Below are positions 31,991 to 40,699 of a stretch of 64,000 bases of DNA, piece by piece (position 1 is the stretch's first letter; each line of letters begins with the position of its first letter). This DNA comes from JAOPZW01 sp963835295 (GTDB taxonomy: Bacteria > Actinomycetota > Thermoleophilia > Solirubrobacterales > Solirubrobacteraceae). The notes under the pieces are model-generated. The model was not told the DNA's origin. It saw only the letters and a list, made by a program, of their open reading frames with translations, and ran no database searches. Location: positions 1,426,001-1,490,000 of the forward strand of contig CAWIEX010000014.1 in assembly GCA_963835295.1 (NCBI GenBank). Direction: 5' to 3'. Both the position numbers and the translations under genes were made by a program.

Positions 31991-32887
31991 CTAGCGCTCC
32001 GCCCGGATCCACTTCAGCTCCTCGTCGCTCGCGTCGAAGGCGGGCACCTCGTCGCGCCCGTCGAGGACGGCCTTGACCGCCAGCGCGTCGCGGACGGCGG
32101 CGACGTCGTGCACGCGCAGGATGGCGGCGCCCGCGTCGGCGGCCCACGTCGCCGCGGCCAGCGTGCCGGCCAGCCGCTGCGCCGGCGGGCGCCCGGTGAT
32201 GGCACCGAGGAAGTACTTGCGCGAGATCGCCAGCAGCAGCGGGCGCCCGAGGGCGTGCAGGCGATCGAGCTCGCGCAGGACCGCGACGGTCTGCGCGGGC
32301 GTCTTGGCGAAGTCGGGGCCTGGGTCGAGCACGAGCTGCTCGCGGGCGACGCCGTGGTGCAGCGCGACGTCGATCCGCTCGCGCAGGAAGGCCTCGACGT
32401 CGGCCGCCACGTCGTCGTAGTCGGGGAACGCCTCGCGCTTGGGCTCGGCGCGCGTGTGCATGAGCACCAGGGCCGCGCCGGTGCGCGCCGCGAGCTCGGC
32501 CAGCGCGGGGTCGCGCAGCCCGCTGACGTCGTTGAGCATCACCGCCCCGGCCTCCAGGGCGGCGCGCGCTACCGCGGGCTTCCACGTGTCGACCGAGACC
32601 CTGACCCCCTCGGCCGCGAGGCGCTCGACGAGCGGGACGACGCGGGCGGCCTCGTCGCCGGCCGGGGCGGCGGGGCTGTAGGTGACGCCCGACTCGGCGC
32701 CGACGTCGACGAGGTCCGCCCCCTCGGCGACGAGCTCGAGCCCGCGCTGGACCTGCCCCTCGAGGGTGTCCAGGCGCACGGCGTCCGAGAACGAGTCGGC
32801 GCCGGCATTGACGATCCCCATGATCAGCGGGCGCCCGGCCTGCACGTCGACGGTGCGGTCGCGCAGGCGCAGGGTGCTCAGGCCCAC
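31991..32887 (-). CDS. folP: Dihydropteroate synthase-like protein (FolP family)
   Basis: TIM-barrel protein of 298 residues. It aligns with DHPS throughout: IMGIVNAGADSFSD, VDVGAES, VSVDTWKP, LNDVSGL, LMHTR, LDPGPDFAKT, LLLAISRKYFLG and ILRVHDV. Two catalytic substrate loops differ from active enzymes. The usual NVTPDSFSDGG reads NAGADSFSDA, and GGESTRPG reads GAESGVTY, losing the Thr-Arg-Pro that contacts pABA and diphosphate. It may have an altered substrate or be a non-DHPS paralogue. The start GTG 32887 overlaps the upstream gene by 10 bp and has a strong GGAGGGGGG site. Confidence 0.82.
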   Translation of the reverse strand: MGLSTLRLRDRTVDVQAGRPLIMGIVNAGADSFSDAVRLDTLEGQVQRGLELVAEGADLVDVGAESGVTYSPAAPAGDEAARVVPLVERLAAEGVRVSVDTWKPAVARAALEAGAVMLNDVSGLRDPALAELAARTGAALVLMHTRAEPKREAFPDYDDVAADVEAFLRERIDVALHHGVAREQLVLDPGPDFAKTPAQTVAVLRELDRLHALGRPLLLAISRKYFLGAITGRPPAQRLAGTLAAATWAADAGAAILRVHDVAAVRDALAVKAVLDGRDEVPAFDASDEELKWIRAER

Positions 32888-33687
32888 CGGGTCCCCCCTC
32901 CTGGCGACTCCGCGCCCGAGGGAGGTGTCGGCGGGGGCAGCGTGTAGTGCAGGAAGAGGTGGTCGTCGGCGCGACGGATGTCGCGCAGGGCGAGGCCCGC
33001 GGGCGGGTCCAGCAGCGCGCCGCCCAACGGCGTCGGCGCGTCGCCGGCCACCAGCATGGGCGCCAGCGTGAGCATGAGGTCGTCGACGCAGTCCGCGGCG
33101 ACCATCTCGCGCAGCAGCCGCGGGCCGCCCTCGCACAGGATGGTGCGCGCCCCGCGCTCGGTGCGCAGGTGCTCGAGGATGGCGGGCATCGTGAGCTGGC
33201 CGGGCTCGAAGCGCTGCACGGCGACCCACGCGCCCTGGCTGGGGACCTCGCCGTCGGCCTCGGTGTAGACCTGCACGCGCGCGGTCGGCTCGGCCAGCAG
33301 CGGGATGTCGCCGGGCACGTCGAGGCGGCGCGAGATCGTGGCGACGATCGGCTCGGGCTCGAGGCCGGCCGCGGCGCGGTGCGCGCGCTGCTCGTCGTCG
33401 AGCAGGTTGGCGTAGCGCTCGGCGCGCAGGGTCCCCGTGCCAACCAGGATCGCGTCCACCGCGGTGCGCAGCTCGCGCAGCACCGCGCGGTCGGCGGGAT
33501 GGCCGAGCCCGACCGAGCGGCCCTCGACGGCGATGCGGCCGTCGGCCGAGGCGATCATCGACGCCACCACGCGCGGGCGTCGCGCCGGGTCGGCTGACAG
33601 CTCGCGCAGGCCCAGCGCGCGCACGACCTTGCGCGCCGACCACGCGGTGCTCGTGTCGGTCAGAGGCCGTAGCCCGGCGTCGGTCAC
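32878..33687 (-). CDS. RibD C-terminal/DHFR-fold reductase
   Basis: A 269-residue pyrimidine-reductase-family protein with DHFR fold. It has ASMIASADGRIAVEG, VDAILVGTGTLRAERY, and CEGGPRLLREMVAADCVDDLMLTLAPMLV-type C-terminal motifs. No deaminase domain is present, so it is a stand-alone RibD-C protein. Mycobacterial relatives of this type can act as dihydrofolate reductases, which is suggestive because the gene overlaps a DHPS-like gene by 10 bp. The start is GTG 33687. It may instead act in riboflavin or deazaflavin metabolism. Confidence 0.82.
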   Translation of the reverse strand: MTDAGLRPLTDTSTAWSARKVVRALGLRELSADPARRPRVVASMIASADGRIAVEGRSVGLGHPADRAVLRELRTAVDAILVGTGTLRAERYANLLDDEQRAHRAAAGLEPEPIVATISRRLDVPGDIPLLAEPTARVQVYTEADGEVPSQGAWVAVQRFEPGQLTMPAILEHLRTERGARTILCEGGPRLLREMVAADCVDDLMLTLAPMLVAGDAPTPLGGALLDPPAGLALRDIRRADDHLFLHYTLPPPTPPSGAESPGGGTRWA

Positions 33688-33725
33688 GCGCGCATCATGC
33701 CGCGTCGGGCCGCGATGGTGCCCGC

Positions 33726-35330
33726 TCAGTGCCGGTGCGGCCCGCGCGGCCCGCGCGGCGCCGGCGGGCAGGGCCGGCGACCCTTGTGCCAGCCGCCGCC
33801 GTGGTCCTGGTCGGCGCCCGGGCGTCCGCCGTCGTCCTCGCCGTTGCCCGAGCCGCTCCAGTGGTCGTGGTCGCTCGTCGCCCGGTGCGCCGCCGGGTTC
33901 GACGGCGCCGGAGCGTGTGGCGCGGCCGTCGTCGTCGGCGGCGTGGCCGCCGCGGAGACCTGCGCGGTGGTCGCGGTCGCAGCGGCGCCGGTGCCGGGGA
34001 CGGGAGACTCGTCGGCCGGCGCGTCGGCGGTGACCGGCGCCGGAGCGACGGGAGCGGGCGGCGCGGGCGCCGGCGCCGCGGGCGCGGGGGCCGGCGCGGT
34101 CGGCCGGCTGACGGGCCTGCGCTTCGGGCGCGCGGCGGGCCGCCGCGGCGCGGTGCCCGTGAAGCCGGGCGCCCCGCTCGGCAGCGACGCGGACGGCGGG
34201 TGGGGCACCGCGCGGACCGCCACGAAGGCGACCCGGCGCGCGCGGCGGGCCGTCCGCGTCCGGCGCGGCGCGCGGCGCTGAGCACGAGCCCCGCGCTTGG
34301 CGGGCGCGGCGGGTACGCGCGCGACGCGCAGGCTCTTCGCCGCGTCGGGCAGCCTGACGCCGCCCCGCACCGCGTCGCGCTGGTGCAGTGACCCGCTCAC
34401 GGCCAGGGCCAGCGCCGCGCACGCGACGGCGAGCAGGCTGGCCCCGAGCAGCGCGGCGGAGAGCCGCGGGCGCGGGGTCGCCCACGCCCCGCCGCGTCCG
34501 CTGCTCGCGCCCGCGGGCCCACCGCCGGCCGCGCCGCTCCCGGTGCCGGCCAGCGCGACCGGCGCGGCGGCGGCCGCCAGCGCCGTGGCGGCGGGCGCCT
34601 CGGCGCTGAGCTCGGCCAGGGTCGCCGTGCCCAGCCACGAGGGCGGGGGCGCGGGCGACCAGGCCGCGTAGGTGGCGGCCGCCTCCTCCATCGCGCGGCG
34701 CGAGCGCGGGCAGGTCGGGCAGCTCTGCACGTGCGGGTCGGCCCAGCCCGCGTCGGCCGGGCGCAGCTCGCCGTCGGACGCGGCGGCCAGCAGCGGGAGC
34801 ACGTCCTCGCAGTCGGGCGAGCGCACCGCCGCGGCGGCCAGGGCCGTGCCACGCAGCTCGTCGTGCAGGCGCAGCCGTGCCCGCGCCAGCAGGGCTCCGA
34901 CGGCCTCGGCGCCGATGCCCAGCACGGCGGCGATCTCCGCGTAGGGCAGTCGCTCGAGGCCGCTCAGGGCCAGCGCGGCGCGCTGCTGCGGGCGCAGTCG
35001 CGCGGCGGCGGCCGACAGGCTCGGCGCCGCGCCGCGCCGGGCGCCGCCCGCGGCGCGGTCACGCGCCAGCAGCTCGTAGGACGTCGTGCGCGCGGCCCGG
35101 AAGACCGCGGCGCCGAAGCTCTCGCCCGTGCGCGCGACGCCCCGGAGCTCGTCGTGCGCGAGCAGGAAGGCGTCCTGCGCCGCGTCGGCCGCCGCGTCGG
35201 CGCGCCCGAGCACGCGCTGGCAGAAGGCGAAGACGCGCGCCCCGTAGGCGTCCCACAACGCGGCGAGCGCAGCGGGATCCCCCGCCGCCCCCGCCCGCAC
35301 CAGCTCGGGCTCGCCGCTCGGCACGCGCAC
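33726..35330 (-). CDS. ECF sigma factor fused to anti-sigma-like zinc domain and membrane anchor
   Basis: A 534-residue protein with four parts. Sigma region 2 spans about 20-90 (ALWDAYGARVFAFCQRVLGRADAAAD, ending LLARDRA). Sigma region 4 spans about 110-158 (RLRPQQRAALALSGLERLPY, AEIAAVLGIGAEAVGALLARAR). A zf-HC2-like segment has H200-x3-C204-x2-C207 plus an upstream C174, as in zinc anti-sigma factors. A Gly/Ala linker and one membrane helix (291-312) follow. The rest (about 220 residues) is a Pro/Ala/Arg-rich, then His/Gly-rich, low-complexity tail, predicted outside. Sigma factor and its tether thus reside in one chain. The start is GTG 35330; GTG 35324 is possible. Confidence 0.82.
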   Translation of the reverse strand: MRVPSGEPELVRAGAAGDPAALAALWDAYGARVFAFCQRVLGRADAAADAAQDAFLLAHDELRGVARTGESFGAAVFRAARTTSYELLARDRAAGGARRGAAPSLSAAAARLRPQQRAALALSGLERLPYAEIAAVLGIGAEAVGALLARARLRLHDELRGTALAAAAVRSPDCEDVLPLLAAASDGELRPADAGWADPHVQSCPTCPRSRRAMEEAAATYAAWSPAPPPSWLGTATLAELSAEAPAATALAAAAAPVALAGTGSGAAGGGPAGASSGRGGAWATPRPRLSAALLGASLLAVACAALALAVSGSLHQRDAVRGGVRLPDAAKSLRVARVPAAPAKRGARAQRRAPRRTRTARRARRVAFVAVRAVPHPPSASLPSGAPGFTGTAPRRPAARPKRRPVSRPTAPAPAPAAPAPAPPAPVAPAPVTADAPADESPVPGTGAAATATTAQVSAAATPPTTTAAPHAPAPSNPAAHRATSDHDHWSGSGNGEDDGGRPGADQDHGGGWHKGRRPCPPAPRGPRGPHRH

Positions 35331-35383
35331 GGCGCGGCATCCTACGTTCCGCGATGGGCGGCGCGAGGCGCGCGACCAACGGT

Positions 35384-35405
35384 AGCCCGCACACTGCGGG
35401 CTTTT
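35384..35405 (+). terminator. Terminator-like hairpin
   Basis: AGCCCGC-acact-GCGGGCT followed by TTTT on the plus strand, in the gap between two minus-strand genes. In plus orientation it looks like an intrinsic terminator, but no plus-strand gene is nearby. In the operon direction it lacks the T-run. It may block antisense transcription or act as a weak attenuator between the secreted-protein gene and the sigma gene. Confidence 0.4.
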
Positions 35406-35427
35406 CCGGTCGATCGCCGGGCACGGG

Positions 35428-37242
35428 CTACTTGTGGATCGTGATCCGCCGCGTCTTGGCGGCCACGTTGCCGGCCTCGTCGACCGCGCTGATGCGCACC
35501 GTGACCTTGCCCGAGTGCCCGTAGCGATGGATCGCCCTCAGGCCGACGATCGGCCGCGAGCCGTCGCCGAAGGAGATCCGTACGTGGTCGAGGCCCGACG
35601 CCTTGGCCGCCGTCCCGCTGGCGTCCGTGGCCTGGACGACCACCTTCACGGGCTTGCCGCGCTTGTGCGCGCCCGAGATCTTGTAGGTCACCTTCGGCGG
35701 GGTCGCGTCGACGCGCAGGTTGCGCGAGGGCGTCGCGGAGCTCTGGCCGTGGATGTCGGTGGCCACCACGCGCCAGCGGTGCAGCCCGTCGGCCACCACA
35801 CCCGGCACGGTCACGCCGGTCGAGGTGGTCTGCGCGACGGGCTTGTTGTCGATCAGCACGTTGTAGGTCAACGGCCCCCACAGCTCGAAGGCCGTCCCCC
35901 ACTTCAGCGGCGGGCGCGCGAACTTGCGCCACTTGGTCGACGTGTGGGCGCGGAACGACCCGGGCGCGCGGTCGAGGCTGGCCGCGACGATCTGGCGCCC
36001 GTCGCCGTCGCCCTGCACGAAGGCGATCGCGACGTCGCCGGCGCGGTCCGCCGCGGCCTCGAGCCCGCGCGAGGCATCCGGCGTCCCCAGGGCCGGGTTG
36101 GAGAGCACGGCAGCCGGCCCGGGCTGCGTGACGACCCGCGACGCGGGCACGTAGTCGTAGGGGCTCGCGATGATCGAGCGCGCGCCGCTGGCATCGCCCT
36201 GCTGGAAGGCGATGAGCCCGTCGCCGGTCTCGGCCACGGCCGGTACCGGTGCCGGCGCCGCGAAGCCGCCGCCGAGAGCGACGCCCGGGTTGAAGAGGTC
36301 GTCCTTGAGCACGGCGCCGTAGGCGGCGGCCGACGTCGTGCCGGCCACCCCCGCGTAGCCGACGCCGCGCCCGTTGATGGCGATCCGTGGCGCCTCGGAG
36401 CCCTCGGCGGCCAGCAGCGAGACCGGGTTGTCGAACTGCGAGCCGACCAGCCGCCGGCCGATGGTCTGCCCGCCCTGGCGGAACACGGTCCAGGCGAAGC
36501 TCGAGTCGTCCTCGCTGGAGATGTCGGCCTCGTCGGCGCCCGCGCCGAGGTCCTGCGGCGCGGTCGACAGGCGCAGCTCGAAGATCCGCCGTGCGTAGGC
36601 GTGGCCGCCCTCGCCCCACACCACGGTGGCGATGCCATCGGCAGCGACGGCCACCTTCGGCCGGCCGGTGCCGGTGCCCGCCACCGCGGCCGGGTCGATG
36701 TCCAGCGGCCCCGGGACGCCGTTGAAGGTCGTCGCGGCGCGCTCCATCCGGGCGGCCAGGACGTCGCCGCCCGTCGACCACGTCAGGTAGGCCACGCCGT
36801 TGATCGACATCGCGACGTCGGGGTTCGCGCCCGACGCGGCGATCTGCTGGGTGGCGGCGTAGCCGGGCGCCCCGGCCGGGCGCACGGTGGTGAAGATGCC
36901 GCCCCCGCTGACGTAGGCCACGACGAGGCGGCCGCCGTCGGAGGCCGCGACCACCGGCTGCGAGCCGGCGCCGGCCAGGCCGGCGTCGATCTGCTCGGGA
37001 GGCTGGAAGGCCCCGTCGACCAGCCGCGAGACGAACACGTGGTCGACGCCGGCCACGCGCTTGACGTAGGCCAGCGCGCCGGTGCCGTCGCGCGCGACGT
37101 CGAGGTCGCCGAGCGACTGGATGTCCGCGCTCGGACCGTCGACCGGCGTGCCCGCGAAGAAGCGCGACGGCGTGGCGGCACCGGCGCCGGCGGGCAGGGC
37201 GAGCGCCGCGAGCGCGGCGAGCAGGGCGATGCGGCGGGCCAT
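35428..37242 (-). CDS. Large secreted protein with propeller-like repeats and C-terminal Ig-like domains
   Basis: A 604-residue exported protein. Signal peptide MARRIALLAALAALALPAGAGA (cleavage near 23). Residues about 40-430 consist of repeated beta-rich units of the type GTGALAYVKR, GGRLVVAYVSG, NGVAYLTWS, DGIATVVWGEGG and DVAIAFVQGDGDG, suggesting a beta-propeller. A C-terminal Ig/fibronectin-like region (GPLTYNVLIDNKPV, then VDATPPKVTYKISG, to VRISAVDEAGNVAAKTRRITI) follows. It is a surface protein of unknown function, and the same style of protein is common in this lineage. Confidence 0.75.
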   Translation of the reverse strand: MARRIALLAALAALALPAGAGAATPSRFFAGTPVDGPSADIQSLGDLDVARDGTGALAYVKRVAGVDHVFVSRLVDGAFQPPEQIDAGLAGAGSQPVVAASDGGRLVVAYVSGGGIFTTVRPAGAPGYAATQQIAASGANPDVAMSINGVAYLTWSTGGDVLAARMERAATTFNGVPGPLDIDPAAVAGTGTGRPKVAVAADGIATVVWGEGGHAYARRIFELRLSTAPQDLGAGADEADISSEDDSSFAWTVFRQGGQTIGRRLVGSQFDNPVSLLAAEGSEAPRIAINGRGVGYAGVAGTTSAAAYGAVLKDDLFNPGVALGGGFAAPAPVPAVAETGDGLIAFQQGDASGARSIIASPYDYVPASRVVTQPGPAAVLSNPALGTPDASRGLEAAADRAGDVAIAFVQGDGDGRQIVAASLDRAPGSFRAHTSTKWRKFARPPLKWGTAFELWGPLTYNVLIDNKPVAQTTSTGVTVPGVVADGLHRWRVVATDIHGQSSATPSRNLRVDATPPKVTYKISGAHKRGKPVKVVVQATDASGTAAKASGLDHVRISFGDGSRPIVGLRAIHRYGHSGKVTVRISAVDEAGNVAAKTRRITIHK

Positions 37243-37278
37243 GGACGGGCGGGGCTCCTTGCAGATCGACAGGACCGG

Positions 37279-37299
37279 TCGCCGGAATGCAACCGGCGA
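37279..37299. terminator. Hairpin between glpD and secreted-protein gene
   Basis: TCGCCGG-aatgcaa-CCGGCGA lies 13 bp past the glpD stop and 37 bp before the next start. A seven-bp perfect stem is seen but no U-tract, so it may separate the two transcription units. Confidence 0.35.
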
Positions 37300-37311
37300 T
37301 GGCGCTGAAAG

Positions 37312-38955
37312 TTACGGACCGGTGACGATGCCTTCGCAGGCGGCCTCGTCGAGGAAGGCCCGTGCGGCGGACCGCGCCGCCCGCTCGTCCCATCCCAGGG
37401 GCTCGGCCATCGCCACCGCTACGCGATGCGCGGTCGCGCCGTCGGGGTCGGCGACCGTGCCCGCCGCCAGCAGGGCCACGCGGGTCCGGCGCAGCAGCGC
37501 ATCGCCCACGCTCACCGCCTGCTCGCGGCGCGCCGCGTGGACGGCCTCGGCCAGCAGGTCGACCGGCCCGCCGGCCACGATCGGCTGGGCCAGCTCGCCG
37601 CTCTCGGCGGCCACGGCCAGGACCTCGTGGGCGGCGTGCCCGTAGCGGCCGGCCAGGCGCTCGTAGGCCTCCTCCGGGACGCCCTCCACCCGCGGCAGCT
37701 CGGCGGCGTCGATCGGCTGGCCCAGCGGGACCTCGTGCGTGCGGCACGGCGCCGTGCGCGCCTCGCGCTCGACCAGGCGGTCGACGACCATCTTCGCCAT
37801 CCGCCGCCACGTCGTCAGCTTGCCGCCCGTGATGGTGATCATCCCGCTGGAGGTCTCGTAGAGCTCGGCCTTGCGCGAGATGTCGACCGACTTCTTCGGG
37901 TCGCCGGTGGAGATCAGCGGCCGCACGCCAGCGTAGGCCCCCGTGACGTGCTCGCGGCCGATGGCGGCGCCGAAGTGAGCGTTGACCGCGCCGAGCAGGT
38001 ACGCGATGTCCCCCTCGGCCGGCTGGACGTGGTCGAGGTCGTCGGCCTCGTACTCGTTGTCGGTCGTGCCCACGAGCGTCGACCCCAGCCACGGCAGGGC
38101 GAAGATGGCGCGCCCGCCGCCGGCGGGGACGATCGCCCCCGCCGCCAGGGGCAGCGTCTCGTTGGCGAGCGTGATGTGCGACCCGCGCGAGGGGCGGATG
38201 CGCGGCACCTCGGCCTCGTCGTGCAGCTCCTCCGGACGCAGCCGATCGGCCCACACGCCGGTGGCGTTGACCACGTTGTCGGCGCGCACCTGAAAGCGCT
38301 CGCCGCTCAGGGCGTCGCGCACGCAGACGCCACGCGTGCGCCCGCCGTCGTCGAGCAGGTCGGTGACCCCCACGCGGTTCGCGCACACCGCGCCGAAGCG
38401 CTCGGCCTCGCCCAGCACCGTGAGCACCAGGCGGCTGTCGTCGGTCTGGCAGTCGTAGAACAGATAGCCCGCGGTCGGCACTCGGCCGGCCAGCGCCGGC
38501 AGCCGCTCGACGACCTCGTCGCCACCGATCACGCGATGGCGCTCGGGCTCCCAGTCGCCCTCCTCGCGCCGGCGCCCGCCGCGGGCCATGGCGTCGTACA
38601 GGTTGAGGCCCACGCCCATCATGCGATCGGGCCGGCGCCCGTCGAAGGCGGGCACGACGAAGGGCAGCGGGCGGACCAGATGCGGCGCGAGGCGGACCAT
38701 GAGCTGGCGCTCGAGCAGCGCCTCGCGCACGAGGCCCAGGTCGAAGTTCTGCAGGTAGCGCAGGCCGCCGTGGACGAGCTTGCTCGAGCGGCTGGAGGTC
38801 CCCGAGGCGTAGTCGGCCTTCTCGACGAGCGCCACCGAGTAGCCGCGCGTGGCCGCGTCGAGCGCGACGCCCGCCCCCGTGATGCCGCCGCCCACGACGA
38901 CCACGTCGAAGCGCTCGGCGCGCAGCGCGGCCACGGCGTCGGAACGGGCGATCAC
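37312..38955 (-). CDS. glpD: Aerobic glycerol-3-phosphate dehydrogenase GlpD
   Basis: Membrane-associated FAD dehydrogenase oxidising sn-glycerol-3-phosphate to dihydroxyacetone phosphate. The 547-residue product has FAD motif VVVGGGITGAG near 19-29, then TSSRSSKLVHGGLRYL, and the conserved GVRPLI...KKSVDISRKAELYE, with a C-terminal helical domain. The start GTG 38955 shares four bases with the upstream GMC stop (GTGA). It is the last gene of the FadR-small protein-GMC-glpD unit. Confidence 0.9.
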   Translation of the reverse strand: MIARSDAVAALRAERFDVVVVGGGITGAGVALDAATRGYSVALVEKADYASGTSSRSSKLVHGGLRYLQNFDLGLVREALLERQLMVRLAPHLVRPLPFVVPAFDGRRPDRMMGVGLNLYDAMARGGRRREEGDWEPERHRVIGGDEVVERLPALAGRVPTAGYLFYDCQTDDSRLVLTVLGEAERFGAVCANRVGVTDLLDDGGRTRGVCVRDALSGERFQVRADNVVNATGVWADRLRPEELHDEAEVPRIRPSRGSHITLANETLPLAAGAIVPAGGGRAIFALPWLGSTLVGTTDNEYEADDLDHVQPAEGDIAYLLGAVNAHFGAAIGREHVTGAYAGVRPLISTGDPKKSVDISRKAELYETSSGMITITGGKLTTWRRMAKMVVDRLVEREARTAPCRTHEVPLGQPIDAAELPRVEGVPEEAYERLAGRYGHAAHEVLAVAAESGELAQPIVAGGPVDLLAEAVHAARREQAVSVGDALLRRTRVALLAAGTVADPDGATAHRVAVAMAEPLGWDERAARSAARAFLDEAACEGIVTGP

Positions 38956-40397
38956 GCGGGCATCCTGACAAAGGCGCCGCCGGGCGCCCCCGCCAGCGCG
39001 CGTCCCAGGCGGACCGCCAGGGCCATGATCGTCACCTGCGGATTGACCTGCGGCGACGACGGCACCGCGCTGCCGTCGGCGACGTACAGCCCACGGATGC
39101 CGTGGACCTGCAGGTCGGGGCCGGCGACCGCGTGCGCCGGATCGGCACCGGCGCGGGCGGTGCCGAGCGGGTGGAAGGCCATGGCCTTGACGTCGCGCGG
39201 GCGCACGCGCGCGCAATGCAGCGGCCCGCTGTCGCCGCGCCGCAGCGGGGGGACGCCGTCCAGGGGGACGAGCACCTCTCGCGCGCCGACCGCCCACCAG
39301 ATGTCGGCCAGCAGCGCGAAGCCGCGGCGCAGGCGCTCGGCGTCGTCCGGATGCAGGTCGTAGCGCACGAGCAGCCGCCCGCCCACCTCGCGCACCGAGC
39401 CCGTCGCGCTGTCGGCGACCATCACGCCGAACGAGGCGGTGCTGCGCGCGGCCAGCATCCGCTCGCGGTGCAGCGCGCCGCTGCCGAGCGTGGCCAGGGC
39501 CGCCTGGTCGGGCGGCCCGGCGATGCCCTCGAGCATGATCCCCTCGCCGGCCAGCGCGTCGACGTAGTAGGACTGCGGCACCCCGTCCCATGGGTCGATC
39601 GGCTCGTCGAAGCGCGCGCGGGCGGCGCTGGCCGGGTGGATGGTGAGGTGGCGGCCGAGCGCCGGCGAGCGCACGCCCGAGCGGCGCAGCAGGCCAGGCG
39701 TGAGCAGCGCGCCGCAGGCGACGACGACGATCGGCGCGCGGACCGTCAGCCCGCGCGCCTGCACGCCGACCGCCCCGCCTCGACGCACGAGCACGCGGCG
39801 CACCTTCACGCCGGTGAGCACCCGCGCGCCGGCGGCCTCGGCGCGCGGCAGCCAGCTCGCGGCGGCGTGCTGCTTGGCGCCGGTCGGGCACCCGAAGGCG
39901 CACACGCCCGAGCCCCGGCAGCCGGGCGCGTTGCGACGCAGGAAGCCGCCGCTGAGCGCGAGCGCCTCGGCCCCGCGCTTGACCAGCAAGGCGTTGCGCC
40001 CGGCCAGCGCCTCAGGCACCTCGGCCACGCCGATGACGGCCTCGACGTGATCGAAGACGTCGTCGCTCAGCGGCGCGATGCCGTCCTCGCGCGCCCAGCG
40101 CTCGATCACCCGCGCGGGCGTGCGAAAGCAGGTGCCGGAGTTGACGAGCGTGGTGCCGCCCGCCGCGCGCCCGAGCGGCAGGACGATCGGCGGCGTGCCG
40201 ATCGTCGTGAGCTGGCCGGCGTCGCGGTACAGGCGCAGCGTCATGTCGCGCGGGCGCGCGGTGAAGGTGCGGTGATCCTGGCGCGCGCCCTCCTCGAGCA
40301 CGACGACGTCCAGGCCGCCGGCCGCGAGCTCGGCTGCGACCGCCGCGCCGCCGGCGCCGGTGCCGACCACGACCGCGTCGGCCGAGAGCTCGGTCAC
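38952..40397 (-). CDS. GMC-family FAD oxidoreductase
   Basis: A 481-residue flavoprotein. Its FAD-binding site VVGTGAGGAAVA is at the N-terminus and AAGGTTLVNSGTCFR is the GMC signature region. A Cys-rich insert (CRGSGVCAFGCPTGAK) sits mid-protein, and HPLGTAR and NPQVTIMALA are near the C-terminus with the catalytic His/Asn positions. The cysteine cluster and presence of a small partner upstream resemble multi-subunit alcohol/sugar or sterol dehydrogenases. The substrate is unknown. The start GTG 40397 overlaps the small upstream gene (GTGA). Confidence 0.88.
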   Translation of the reverse strand: MTELSADAVVVGTGAGGAAVAAELAAGGLDVVVLEEGARQDHRTFTARPRDMTLRLYRDAGQLTTIGTPPIVLPLGRAAGGTTLVNSGTCFRTPARVIERWAREDGIAPLSDDVFDHVEAVIGVAEVPEALAGRNALLVKRGAEALALSGGFLRRNAPGCRGSGVCAFGCPTGAKQHAAASWLPRAEAAGARVLTGVKVRRVLVRRGGAVGVQARGLTVRAPIVVVACGALLTPGLLRRSGVRSPALGRHLTIHPASAARARFDEPIDPWDGVPQSYYVDALAGEGIMLEGIAGPPDQAALATLGSGALHRERMLAARSTASFGVMVADSATGSVREVGGRLLVRYDLHPDDAERLRRGFALLADIWWAVGAREVLVPLDGVPPLRRGDSGPLHCARVRPRDVKAMAFHPLGTARAGADPAHAVAGPDLQVHGIRGLYVADGSAVPSSPQVNPQVTIMALAVRLGRALAGAPGGAFVRMPA

Positions 40398-40699
40398 GCG
40401 CGCGCCCTGCGCACGACGGCCTCGGGGTCGTAGCCCAGGGTGCGCATGACGCCCAGGTCGCCGTAGTAGCTGATGTGCGCGAGGGCGCGCAGCGGCTCAC
40501 GGGCCGCTCCGAGCGGCAGGCCGGTCGCGTGGGCGACCAGCAGCGCGCGGATGGCGAGGCGGTTCACGCGGGGCGCGGCCGCGAGCTGGGCCGCGAAGGC
40601 GGCCACCGCGTCGGTGCCCGCCAGCGGCGGCAGGGGCGGCGCGGGCGCGACGGCCTCCTCCAGGTAGCGCTCGACCAGCGCGCGCTCGCGGCGCCTCAC
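40394..40699 (-). CDS. Small companion protein of the GMC oxidoreductase
   Basis: A 101-residue helical protein encoded between the FadR regulator and the GMC gene, overlapping both by four bases (GTGA on each side). It contains RALVERYLEEAVAPAPPLPP and ALAHISYYGDLGVMRTLGYDPE. No signal peptide is apparent. Position suggests an accessory subunit like the small subunits that accompany GMC-type dehydrogenases, but sequence alone does not prove this. The start is GTG 40699. Confidence 0.65.
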   Translation of the reverse strand: MRRRERALVERYLEEAVAPAPPLPPLAGTDAVAAFAAQLAAAPRVNRLAIRALLVAHATGLPLGAAREPLRALAHISYYGDLGVMRTLGYDPEAVVRRARA

